Assembly (NCBI GenBank): GCA_023431345.1
Contig: JAEYWK010000063.1
Location: 26,679-90,678, forward strand
DNA from: Pseudomonadota bacterium
GTDB lineage: Bacteria > Myxococcota_A > Polyangia > Polyangiales > Polyangiaceae
Direction of reading: 5' to 3'
DNA: 64,000 nucleotides
The notes under the pieces are model-generated. The model was not told where the DNA came from and made no database searches. It was given only the letters and a program-made list of their open reading frames with translations. Position numbers and translations under genes: made by a program. This document shows, one piece after another, positions 25,815-33,786 of the stretch (position 1 is the first letter of the stretch; each line of letters starts with the position of its first letter).

Positions 25815-26893
25815 GCGTCGTCACCCTGGGGCTTCTGCGCCTCGAGCAAGGCGGCTTGATGGTGCGCCAGCACCGCGTCGAGCATTTCGTCCAAGTCGCC
25901 TTCCATCACGCGGTCGAGCTTGTACAGCGTGAGCCCGATGCGGTGATCGGTGAGGCGGTTCTGGGGGAAGTTATAGGTGCGAATCTTCTCCGAGCGATCA
26001 CCGCCGCCGACCATGCCGCGGCGCTCGTCGCGGATCGCCTCCGCTTGCTTTTGCTGCTCGATGTCGAGCAAGCGGCTGCGCAGCACCTTCATGGCCTTGG
26101 CGCGGTTCTTCAGCTGGCTGCGCTCGTCTTGGCACTTGACGATGATGCCGCTCGGCAAGTGCGTGATCTGCACGGCGCTGTTGGTGGTGTTCACGCCTTG
26201 CCCGCCCGGCCCGCCCGACGCGGCGATGTCGACCTTGAGGTCCTTCTCGTCGATGGCGACGTCGACGTCTTCCGCTTCGGGCAAGACGGCGACGGTGGCG
26301 GTCGAGGTGTGGATGCGGCCCTGCGCTTCGGTGGCGGGCACGCGCTGCACGCGGTGCACGCCGCCCTCGTACTTCAGGCTCGAGAAGACGCGCTGACCCG
26401 TCACGAGCGCGATCACCTCTTTGATGCCGCCCGCGGACGCATCGCTGGTGTTCATGATCTCGACGCGCCAGCCGCGCGTCTCGGCGTGGCGGGTGTACAT
26501 GCGCAGCAGGTCGGCCGCGAACAACGCCGCCTCCTCCCCGCCGGTGCCGGCTCGGATTTCGAGGATGGTGTTACGCTCGTCGTTCGGGTCCCGCGGTAGC
26601 AGCAGGATCTGGATTTCGCGCTCGAGCTTCTCGAGCTTCTCGTTGAGCTCGGGCAGCTCCTGCTCGGCGAGGGGACCGAGCTCCGGATCGGACAGCGCCT
26701 CCTTGTCGTCGGCGATCTGCTTGGTGAGCCGCGTCCAGCGGGCGAACGCTTCCGTGACGGGCAAGAGCTGCGCGCGCTCGCGGTTCAGGGCCGTGAGCGC
26801 CTGCGGGTCAGCGAGCGTCTTCGGATCGCACAGCAGCTGCTCGACCTCGGAGAAGCGGCGCGAAAGCGACTCGAGCTTGGCGGCGGGGATCAT
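25811..26893 (-). CDS. prfA: Peptide chain release factor 1
   Basis: A 360-residue class I release factor recognising UAA and UAG. The catalytic GGQ motif is at residues 230-232 in SGGPGGQGVNTTNS. The tripeptide anticodon of RF1 is seen in HRVQRVPATEAQGRIHTS (PAT), not the SPF of RF2. The FPQNRLTDHRIG block is conserved. Start ATG at 26893 (MIPAAKLESLSRRF) overlaps the DUF1385 stop by four bases; a longer in-frame start adds Arg-rich residues with no homology. Gene order rpmE-DUF1385-prfA is a known translation cluster. Confidence 0.97.
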   Translation of the reverse strand: MIPAAKLESLSRRFSEVEQLLCDPKTLADPQALTALNRERAQLLPVTEAFARWTRLTKQIADDKEALSDPELGPLAEQELPELNEKLEKLEREIQILLLPRDPNDERNTILEIRAGTGGEEAALFAADLLRMYTRHAETRGWRVEIMNTSDASAGGIKEVIALVTGQRVFSSLKYEGGVHRVQRVPATEAQGRIHTSTATVAVLPEAEDVDVAIDEKDLKVDIAASGGPGGQGVNTTNSAVQITHLPSGIIVKCQDERSQLKNRAKAMKVLRSRLLDIEQQKQAEAIRDERRGMVGGGDRSEKIRTYNFPQNRLTDHRIGLTLYKLDRVMEGDLDEMLDAVLAHHQAALLEAQKPQGDDA

Positions 26894-28029
26894 GCGGCTT
26901 GGGCCGGCTCCGCCAGGGCGGCGTAGCTCGGGAACGAAGCGTCGGCCTCCTGCACGACCGCTTCTCCCTTCTCGACGCGCAGCGTAACGAGCAGCGCCGA
27001 CAGCGCGACCTCGAGCTGCCGATCGTCGGGCTCGATGGTGGTGATCTTCTGGACCAAGAAGCCCGGCCACAGCAGCGCCGAGAGCGGGCCCGTCGAGCAG
27101 TGCTTGGCGAGCACGCGCTGCAGCTCGAACGTGATGGCCGCGATCAGCGGCAAGAACGGCAGCTTCATGAGGAAGAACAACACGTTGTCGCCGAGCTTGC
27201 CAAGACCGAGCTGGGGCAAGAACGGGCCGAGGGCGCTGAACACGAGGATCGAGACCAGCGCGACCATGACGATGAAGGTCGTGCCGCAGCGCGGGTGCAG
27301 CGTGGTCTGGCGTCGCGCGTTCTCGACCGTGAGCGCTTCGCCGGACTCGTAGGTGTAAATCGATTTGTGCTCGGCGCCGTGATACTGAAACACGCGGTAG
27401 ATCTCGGGCAGCCGGCGGATCAGCAGCATGTAGCCGACGAGGATCAGCAGCTTGGCCGAGGACGTCAGCAGCTGGAAGACGGGCGAGCGTACGTCGAGGT
27501 CGAGCCCGAACAGCGCGGACGTGCCGGCCGCGAAGGCCTGCGGCAGCGCCACGAACAGGCCGATCGCGAACACGATGCTGAGCAAGCCCAGCAGGCTCTT
27601 GCCCTTGGCTTCGCCCGCGGGAGCAGACGCAGGCAGCTCCGGCTCCGCCGTCATCAGGTGCACGATGGGCAGCGACAACGCCGACAGCAGCGCCGTGCCG
27701 CTCTTGGCCTGGGCCTTCTTGGCTGCTTCCTCGCGCTCCTCTTCCTCGAGATCCCGCTCGAAGATCTCGGCCGAGAACCGCAGCGCTTGGCTGCCGAGCC
27801 TCAGCGCCTCTACCAGCGCCACCATGCCGCGCACGATGGGCCAGGCGCGCTTGCCCGTTCGCACGTCGTTCATGGGGCGCTCGCGCACGACGAGCGAGCC
27901 GTCACGGCGGCGCACCACGGCCGAGAAAGCGTGAGGCGAGCGCATCATCACGCCCTCGAGTAGCGCCTGTCCGCCGATGTAGGGGCGCGCGACTCCGTCC
28001 GGTCCGACCACCGCAGGCTGATTCGACAT
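26890..28029 (-). CDS. DUF1385 (YqhQ-like) membrane protein
   Basis: A 379-residue protein with start at 28029 (MSNQPAVVGPDG). The DUF1385 signatures are IGGQALLEGVMMRSP near the start, then YHGAEHKSIYTYE, and LHPRCGTTFIVMVALVSILVFS. Several membrane helices follow (LLSIVFAIGLFVALP, LLILVGYMLL, FFLMKLPFLPLIAAI). The family has no established biochemical role, but its genes commonly neighbour rpmE and prfA, as here. Translational coupling to prfA through ATGA. Confidence 0.88.
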   Translation of the reverse strand: MSNQPAVVGPDGVARPYIGGQALLEGVMMRSPHAFSAVVRRRDGSLVVRERPMNDVRTGKRAWPIVRGMVALVEALRLGSQALRFSAEIFERDLEEEEREEAAKKAQAKSGTALLSALSLPIVHLMTAEPELPASAPAGEAKGKSLLGLLSIVFAIGLFVALPQAFAAGTSALFGLDLDVRSPVFQLLTSSAKLLILVGYMLLIRRLPEIYRVFQYHGAEHKSIYTYESGEALTVENARRQTTLHPRCGTTFIVMVALVSILVFSALGPFLPQLGLGKLGDNVLFFLMKLPFLPLIAAITFELQRVLAKHCSTGPLSALLWPGFLVQKITTIEPDDRQLEVALSALLVTLRVEKGEAVVQEADASFPSYAALAEPAQAA

Positions 28030-28082
28030 CTGATCTCTACTATAGCGACGCGCCACGGACCTGTCCGGGGCCGCGACGCGAG

Positions 28083-28150
28083 AAAGGCGGGAAACCAGGC
28101 GAGCCCCGAGGTTTCAGTCTCGGAGGCCTCAGCCCAGATCCCGCCTTTTT
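28083..28150. terminator. Long bipartite stem, possible bidirectional terminator (rpmE / DUF1385 gap)
   Basis: A perfect 10-base outer stem (AAAGGCGGGA 28083-28092 with TCCCGCCTTT 28139-28148) encloses an inner hairpin CCGAG...CTCGG. A TTTTT run ends it on the plus strand and TTTCT on the minus strand. On the minus strand it sits just downstream of rpmE, 20 bases after its stop. Confidence 0.5.
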
Positions 28151-28169
28151 GGCGTTTCGCGCGCTCGCG

Positions 28170-28382
28170 CTACTTCTTGGCGCCGGGCTGACCGTACTTC
28201 TTGCGGAAGCGGTCGACGCGGCCCTGCGTATCCATCAAGCGATGCTTGCCCGTGTAGAACGGGTGACAAGCCGCGCAGACGTCGACCACGAGCTCGGTCT
28301 TGGTGGAGCGGGTCTCGAACTTGTTGCCGCACGCGCAGGTGACCGACACAGCCTGGTACGCGGGATGAATGCCTTCTTGCAT
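28170..28382 (-). CDS. rpmE: 50S ribosomal protein L31
   Basis: A 70-residue protein of the zinc-binding L31 type. It begins MQEGIHPAYQAVSVTCACGN. Zinc ligand cysteines lie at 16, 18, 36 and 39 (CAC and CAAC), and HPFYTGKHRLMDTQGRVDRF is the conserved tail. Start ATG at 28382 is supported by AGGAGA upstream and by the family length. L31 bridges the ribosomal subunits. It leads the operon containing DUF1385 and prfA, although the hairpin at 28083 may attenuate read-through. Confidence 0.96.
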   Translation of the reverse strand: MQEGIHPAYQAVSVTCACGNKFETRSTKTELVVDVCAACHPFYTGKHRLMDTQGRVDRFRKKYGQPGAKK

Positions 28383-28607
28383 GGTGATCTCCTGGGCCTC
28401 ATGCGCCAAATCGCTGGGGGGCCGAAAGGGGAGGCGCAACCTAATCTCGGATCCGCCTTCGAGCAAGGCGCTCAGATAATCTGGCGCGCTTTGGCCTCAG
28501 CGGCGGGCCCTCACCCGCAATAATTCAGCGATTACGATTGCTTGAGAGCCTGGGCGCCCGTCCGGTCCGAACTTGACGGGGTCACCGCGATCGGACAGTT
28601 TCGGGGC

Positions 28608-29579
28608 GTGGCTGGCAAAAAGTCGACTCGGCGCGAGGCGCTAGAGCGAATCGGCCTGACTGGCGCCGTGCTGGGCGCTTCTGCGCTCACCGCGCGCCTC
28701 CTCTACGATCAGGGGGGTTACGGTCTGTCGGCCCCGCCCGGCGAGCGTCAGGTGCGGGATTTTCGCGTGAAGGGCGACCCGAAGCTCGAGCTCGCCATCG
28801 CCAAGAGCAGCACGTCGCCAGAAGAGCTCGTGCGCCGCGCGGTCGGCGCGCTGGGTGGAATGAAGCAGTTCGTCTCGAACGGCGATATCGTCGCCGTGAA
28901 GCCCAACATCGGTTGGGACCGCATGCCCGTGCACGCGGCCAACACCAACCCGCGCGTCGTGGCCGAGGTGGTGAAGCTGTGCTTCGACGCGGGCGCGAAG
29001 CAGGTGGTGGTCACCGACGCCTCGTGCAACGAGCCGAATCGGTGCTTTCAAAAGTCGGGCATCTGGCGCGCGACCCACGCCTTGGGCGCGACCGTTATTT
29101 TGCCGTCGGCCCACCGCTTCCGTGAGCTGCGCATGAAGGGCGACGTCCTCGACTTGTGGCCCGTTTACACGCCGCTGGTGAACGCCGACAAGGTGATCAA
29201 CATCCCCGTCGCCAAGCATCACAACCTCTCCAAGTACACGGGTGCGATGAAGAATTGGTACGGCTTGCTCGGCGGCCGTCGCAACCGACTCCACCAGAAC
29301 ATCGACGTTTCCATCGCAGATCTGGCGACGTTCATGCGCCCGACGCTCACCATCGTCGACGCGACGCGCGTCTTGCTCCGTAACGGTCCGCAAGGTGGCA
29401 ACATCGACGACGCGAAGGACGTGCACCAAGTCATCGCGAGCCTCGATCAAGTGGCGGCCGACGCCTACGCGTGCGGATTGATCGGCGAGCGGCCCGAGAA
29501 CGTGAAGTACCTGAAGCTCGGGCACGAGCGCGGCATCGGCAACATGAATTGGCACGACGTGCCTCAAATCGAGGTCTAG
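28608..29579 (+). CDS. DUF362 domain protein with a Tat-like signal
   Basis: A 323-residue protein. GTG at 28608 gives MAGKKSTRREALERIGLTGAVLGASAL, an N-terminus with an RR motif and hydrophobic core, as in Tat substrates. A longer TTG-started frame lacks this logic. The DUF362 body shows VAVKPNIGWDRMPVHAANTNP, QVVVTDASC, INIPVAKHHNLSKYTGAMKNW and NIDVSIADLATFMRPTLTIVD. DUF362 proteins are frequently found with ferredoxin-like membrane proteins. Its stop TAG overlaps the GTG start of the downstream polyferredoxin (TAGTG). Role in redox or cofactor chemistry is likely, but not defined. Confidence 0.83.
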   Translation: MAGKKSTRREALERIGLTGAVLGASALTARLLYDQGGYGLSAPPGERQVRDFRVKGDPKLELAIAKSSTSPEELVRRAVGALGGMKQFVSNGDIVAVKPNIGWDRMPVHAANTNPRVVAEVVKLCFDAGAKQVVVTDASCNEPNRCFQKSGIWRATHALGATVILPSAHRFRELRMKGDVLDLWPVYTPLVNADKVINIPVAKHHNLSKYTGAMKNWYGLLGGRRNRLHQNIDVSIADLATFMRPTLTIVDATRVLLRNGPQGGNIDDAKDVHQVIASLDQVAADAYACGLIGERPENVKYLKLGHERGIGNMNWHDVPQIEV

Positions 29580-31564
29580 TGGCGGCCCCGCAGCAGCCCG
29601 GTCATCAATTCCCGGAAGTCATCCCGTGGCTCACCGGAGCGCCCGGCCCTGTCCAGGCTCTGGACGCCGCGCGCGGGAGGGGAGGCGCAAGGAGGCATTT
29701 GCGGATCGTCGCGCAGGGCGCGGCGCCGGTAGCAGTGACGGCGGCGGCGAGCGTGGCGGCGCCGGTAGCGGTGACGGCGGCGGCGAGCGTGGCGACGCCG
29801 GTCGCGACCGCGCCTGCCAAGCCCGTCAAGCCGAAGAAGAAGCGGCCGGGGTCGGGCATCCCGCCGCGCAAGATCATCCGTAACTTGGTCTGGCTGCGGC
29901 GAGTCTCGCAGATCGGCTTCTTCGCGCTGTTCTTCTATTTCCTCGCGCACACGGCGTTCCGCGGAACCTTCGCGGCACAGTCGGGCGAGCCCGTGCGCTT
30001 GCCGCTCCCCGTCGAAGCCTTCTTGCTGGCGGATCCGTTCGTTGCGGCGATGACGCTGCTCAGCACGCACGCCGTCTATCGGGGCTTGGCTTGGTCGCTG
30101 GTGATCGTCGCGCTCACGTTGGTGTTCGGGCGCGTGTTCTGCGGTTGGATCTGCCCGTTCGGGACGCTGCACCACTTCTTCGCTTGGATCTTCCCGAGCC
30201 GCTACGGCAAGGGCAGCTCTCGCGTCGAAGCCAACAAGACCCACGGCTGGCAAGCCGGCAAGTATTACTTGATGTGGGGCTTCTTGGCGGCGGCGCTCGC
30301 CGGTAGCGCGATCGGCGGCTTGCTCGATCCGATCTGCGTCGCCGTGCGCGCCATCGGCCTCGGCGTGATCCCGGCGCTACAATACCTGGGGATCCACGGC
30401 AATAACGCGATCGCCGCCACGAACGTGCGCCCGCTGCAGGTCGCGGCCGACGGCGCGCAAGACATCCTGGCGCAGCAGCTGTGGACCGCGAACCAGAGCT
30501 ACTTCCACCAGACCTGGCTGATCGTCTTCTTGCTGGTGGCGATTCTATTCATGAATCGCTTCATCCCGCGCTTCTGGTGTCGCGCGCTCTGCCCGCTCGG
30601 CGCGTTCCTCGGCGTGATGAGCCGCTTCGCGCTGTTCGGGATGGAGAAAGATCACAGCAAGTGCACCGACTGCAATCTCTGCCTCGTCAACTGCCAGGGC
30701 GCCGATAGCCCGCAGGGCGGCGTGAAGCACCGCCAAGACGAGTGCCACATGTGTCTCAACTGCGAGAACGCATGTCCGGAGGACGTGATCAAGTTCCGCT
30801 TCTTGCCGAGCCGCAAGGCGACGATCCAAAAGCCGGATCTGCAGCGCCGCACCGTCGTGGCGTCCGCCGCCGCGGGCGCGGTGGCGATCCCGGCGATGCG
30901 CATCGCCAATTGGCCCGACCGGGCCTACAGCGAGAAGGTGATCCGTCCGCCCGGCTCGGTCGAAGAGCGCGAGTTCCTCGAGCGCTGCATCCGCTGCGCC
31001 GAGTGCATGAAGGTGTGCCCCAACAACGCGCTTCACCCCGCGTTCTTCGAGGCCGGGCTCGAGGGGCTGTGGACTCCGATTTTGGTGCCTCGCATCGGCT
31101 ACTGCGAGTACAGCTGCGTGCTCTGCGGCCAAGTTTGCCCCACCGGCGCCATTCAGAAGATCACCGAGCTCGAGAAGACCGGTAGAGACGAGAGAACCGG
31201 CAAGGAGCAGAAGCCGATCAGCGTGGGTACGGCGATGTACGACCAAGGCCGCTGCCTGCCGTGGTCGATGGCGACGCCCTGCATCGTCTGCGAGGAGTTC
31301 TGTCCTACTTCTCCGAAGGCCATCTGGGCCGAGGAAGTCGACGTTCCCAAGCGCGAGAGTCACTACAAAGAGAAGGGCGAGCACCCGGCCATGGTGACCA
31401 TCAAGGTGCAGCGCCCTCACGTCGACCCGTCGCTTTGCATCGGCTGCGGCGCCTGCGAGAAGGTCTGCCCGATCGTGGACAAGCCCGCCGTTTACGTGAC
31501 CAACGCGGGCGAGACGCGCTCGAAGACGAACGTGATTTTGCTCGAAAATACCAGCTACAGCTGA
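29579..31564 (+). CDS. Membrane polyferredoxin, NapH/NosR/RdxA-like
   Basis: A 661-residue protein. GTG at 29579 overlaps the upstream stop. After an Ala/Val-rich region with a tandem 36-base repeat, about five membrane helices contain the two NapH-type motifs FCGWICPFG and WCRALCPLG. Six Fe-S candidates follow: CTDCNLCLVNC, CHMCLNCENAC, CIRCAECMKVC, CEYSCVLCGQVC, CIVCEEFC and CIGCGACEKVC. This is many more clusters than a typical NapH (two). It probably moves electrons between a membrane quinone pool and a partner such as the coupled DUF362 protein. The partner is inferred from gene order only. Confidence 0.86.
   Translation: MAAPQQPGHQFPEVIPWLTGAPGPVQALDAARGRGGARRHLRIVAQGAAPVAVTAAASVAAPVAVTAAASVATPVATAPAKPVKPKKKRPGSGIPPRKIIRNLVWLRRVSQIGFFALFFYFLAHTAFRGTFAAQSGEPVRLPLPVEAFLLADPFVAAMTLLSTHAVYRGLAWSLVIVALTLVFGRVFCGWICPFGTLHHFFAWIFPSRYGKGSSRVEANKTHGWQAGKYYLMWGFLAAALAGSAIGGLLDPICVAVRAIGLGVIPALQYLGIHGNNAIAATNVRPLQVAADGAQDILAQQLWTANQSYFHQTWLIVFLLVAILFMNRFIPRFWCRALCPLGAFLGVMSRFALFGMEKDHSKCTDCNLCLVNCQGADSPQGGVKHRQDECHMCLNCENACPEDVIKFRFLPSRKATIQKPDLQRRTVVASAAAGAVAIPAMRIANWPDRAYSEKVIRPPGSVEEREFLERCIRCAECMKVCPNNALHPAFFEAGLEGLWTPILVPRIGYCEYSCVLCGQVCPTGAIQKITELEKTGRDERTGKEQKPISVGTAMYDQGRCLPWSMATPCIVCEEFCPTSPKAIWAEEVDVPKRESHYKEKGEHPAMVTIKVQRPHVDPSLCIGCGACEKVCPIVDKPAVYVTNAGETRSKTNVILLENTSYS
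29723..29794 (+). repeat. Tandem 36-base repeat (2 near-identical copies) in the polyferredoxin gene
   Basis: Copies at 29723-29758 and 29759-29794 differ by one base; a partial third follows. They encode VAVTAAASVAAP-type residues in the region before the first membrane helix. Confidence 0.85.
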
Positions 31565-31936
31565 CCAGCGGTCAGTCCGCGCCGCTCCGCGTCAGCCGAG
31601 AGCGAGAATAACAGGGAGGAGGAGCCGGGACGGGGAGGGCTACGACGCGTGTCGTCCGTCGACGTGGGTCGGGGCGCCACGGTGTGTCGTCGCGTGCGTT
31701 GTTCGCGAGATGTGTACTGGTCTTTGCCCGCTCGCTCCGCGCGCCGCCCCCTGACCACCCATTCAGGTGCGCTCCGCCTCGGCTCCCGCCGCTGTCCCGA
31801 ACTGTGCCGCGGCGCCAACGAAAACTGGCACAGGCAGCGAGCCATCGGTCACAATAGAGCGGACGTTGTTGGTGAGGTAGGGCGACGGGCATGTGGCCCG
31901 CTGCTTGCTGTGCGTGCAGTGGGGTGTGAGGTCCGC
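31565..31936 (+). other. Long leader region before the cysteine-repeat lipoprotein
   Basis: A 372-base interval. The frame upstream of 31937 is open but Arg-rich and shows no ribosome site, so I do not call it coding. A hairpin CTGACC-AGC-GGTCAG (31561-31575) sits on the previous stop. A CTGGCA...CACAAT pair near 31826-31853 is a weak promoter-like match only. Otherwise nothing is recognised. Confidence 0.4.
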
Positions 31937-33691
31937 ATGAAATTCTGGTCGCTAGTTCGGTCTTTGGCTGTCGTCGCGGTGCTAGCCGCCCTGCCTATCG
32001 CTTGCGGTCGCGCGGACCTGCCTGTCTCTGGAGGCGGGGCCTTTGGAGGCGGGGCCACGGCTGGCTCCGCCGGCGCAGGCGTCTCTGGCGCTGGCGGCTC
32101 CGTCAGCGGCAGCGGCGGAGTGGGCACCGGCGGCTCTGTGAATCGCTGCGGCGACGGCACTTGTGGGGCCGGAGAAGACCCCTGGAGCTGCGAGCCGGAT
32201 TGCGGGTTCTGCGGCGACGGCCTGTGCGCGGGTGACGAGGGGCCGGACTGTCGGGACTGTGCCAAAGAAGTGTGCGGCAACGGCATCTGCGAGGGCAGCG
32301 AGCCCGAGTACTGCCCGCCCGACTGCGGGGGCAACTCGAGCTGCGGCAACGGTAGGTGCGAGCTCGGTTACCGTGAGTCGAGCTTCACCTGCAGCGACTG
32401 CTTCTGCGGCGACGGCGTGTGCGAGATGCACGAAGTCGGCGTCTGCGCGGACTGCGGAACCTGCAACAACGGCGTCTGCGACGAGCTTGACTACAAGCTG
32501 TGCCCTTGGGAGTGCAGCTGCAGGAACGGCACGTGCGATTGGGACTGGGACGTCGCCATGGGTTGCCCCGAGCAATGCGGGTACCCGGCCACCTGCAACA
32601 ACAACCGCTGTGACCCCGACTACGACGCGCTCAACGGCTGCCTGTGGGAGTGTCAGACGTGCAGCGACCCGAGCTGCAACTACGGGTACGATCAGGCCAA
32701 CGGCTGCGGCTACCAGTGCCCGTGGACGTGCAACAACTACCAGTGCGACGGCTCACTCGACACCGCCAACGGCTGCGGGTACGAGTGCCAAACCTGTAGC
32801 GACCCTACCTGCCAGCAGTTCTACGACCACAATAGCGGCTGCGGGTACCAGTGTGATCAGGTAAACACCTGCGGCAACTACCAGTGCGACGCGAGCGACA
32901 AGCTCTACGGCTGCTCCTGGGAGTGCGAGACCTGCTTCAACCAGTACTGCGACCAGGGCTACGACTGGGCGAACGGCTGCGGCTACCAGTGCACCTGCAA
33001 CAACGGCATTTGTGACGGCTCTTGGGACTACAACAACGGCTGCTCGTGGGAGTGCGCGAGCTGCGGCAACGGCCAGTGTGACCCGGGCCTCGATGAATCG
33101 AACGGCTGCTGGTTCGAGTGCGCGACCTGCGGCAACGGCTGGTGCGACGAGGGCTTCGATCAAACCGCGGGCTGCTCGTTCGAGTGCGGCATGACGTGCA
33201 ACAACAACCGCTGCGACCTCGCGGACTGGCAGACCTGCTGGGCCGAGTGCGGTAACTGCGGCAACGGGCGCTGTGATCCCGAAGAGGACGTGAGCTCGTG
33301 CGGCGAGTGCTTCTGCGGTGACGGTGTGTGCAGCCGCAGCGAGAACGCGAACAGCTGCGCTCCGGACTGCGGTGCGCCTGCCAAGTGCGGCAATATGGTG
33401 TGCGAGGCGGGCGAGACTCAGCAGACCTGCCCCCAGGATTGCGGAACGCCCTCCACGTGCGGCAACGGGAAGTGCGAAGCCGGCGAAGATACGTCCTGCG
33501 CCAAAGATTGCTGCGGCGACGGCGTCTGCACCCGCTACGAGCGCTTCTTCTGCGTCCCCGACTGCGGCACCAGCTGCGGCGACAAGACCTGCCAGCTCAC
33601 GGACGTGTTCCTGTGCCCGGAGGAGTGTGGCGGAAGCTTCCCGCTCCCGCTCGGCGCGCCGGGCACCCCCTTCCCGGTCGACGCGCCCTGA
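31937..33691 (+). CDS. Cysteine-rich-repeat lipoprotein (surface protein)
   Basis: A 584-residue exported protein. Start at 31937 gives MKFWSLVRSLAVVAVLAALPIACG, a lipoprotein signal ending in Cys. A Gly/Ser/Ala-rich linker follows to about residue 70, and then the rest is a run of cysteine-rich repeats. Two recurring units are CGNGxCxxGE...C and Cx4CD...NGCxxxC, for example TCNNNRCDPDYDALNGCLWEC. Roughly one residue in five to six is Cys here. Such repeats occur in myxobacterial cell-surface and adhesion proteins. The Cys pairs should form a rigid disulfide rod outside the cell. The middle of the gene contains near-repeat DNA and is prone to length change. Confidence 0.83.
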   Translation: MKFWSLVRSLAVVAVLAALPIACGRADLPVSGGGAFGGGATAGSAGAGVSGAGGSVSGSGGVGTGGSVNRCGDGTCGAGEDPWSCEPDCGFCGDGLCAGDEGPDCRDCAKEVCGNGICEGSEPEYCPPDCGGNSSCGNGRCELGYRESSFTCSDCFCGDGVCEMHEVGVCADCGTCNNGVCDELDYKLCPWECSCRNGTCDWDWDVAMGCPEQCGYPATCNNNRCDPDYDALNGCLWECQTCSDPSCNYGYDQANGCGYQCPWTCNNYQCDGSLDTANGCGYECQTCSDPTCQQFYDHNSGCGYQCDQVNTCGNYQCDASDKLYGCSWECETCFNQYCDQGYDWANGCGYQCTCNNGICDGSWDYNNGCSWECASCGNGQCDPGLDESNGCWFECATCGNGWCDEGFDQTAGCSFECGMTCNNNRCDLADWQTCWAECGNCGNGRCDPEEDVSSCGECFCGDGVCSRSENANSCAPDCGAPAKCGNMVCEAGETQQTCPQDCGTPSTCGNGKCEAGEDTSCAKDCCGDGVCTRYERFFCVPDCGTSCGDKTCQLTDVFLCPEECGGSFPLPLGAPGTPFPVDAP

Positions 33692-33710
33692 GCGGCAGGA
33701 AAGCCACAAA

Positions 33711-33735
33711 CCCGCCGCGCGGCCTGCGCGGCGGG
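33711..33735. other. Strong 10-bp perfect stem-loop after the cysteine-repeat gene
   Basis: CCCGCCGCGC, GGCCT loop, GCGCGGCGGG. No T-tract follows on the plus strand (next is CCGCGGGCG). On the minus strand TTTG follows. It may slow or terminate transcription or just protect the 3' end of the upstream message. Confidence 0.5.
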
Positions 33736-33786
33736 CCGCGGGCGCGGTCGCGGTGAAAGGCTCGTTTACGGCCTACAAACTCAAGT

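Noticed and set aside
29723..29794. Short tandem repeat considered as a CRISPR-like array
   Set aside because: Two coding copies without spacers, inside an open reading frame; simple tandem duplication.
31826..31853. A sigma-54 promoter suggested by TGGCAC before the cysteine-repeat gene
   Set aside because: The -12 GC element is not at the required spacing. Only a weak promoter-like match remains.
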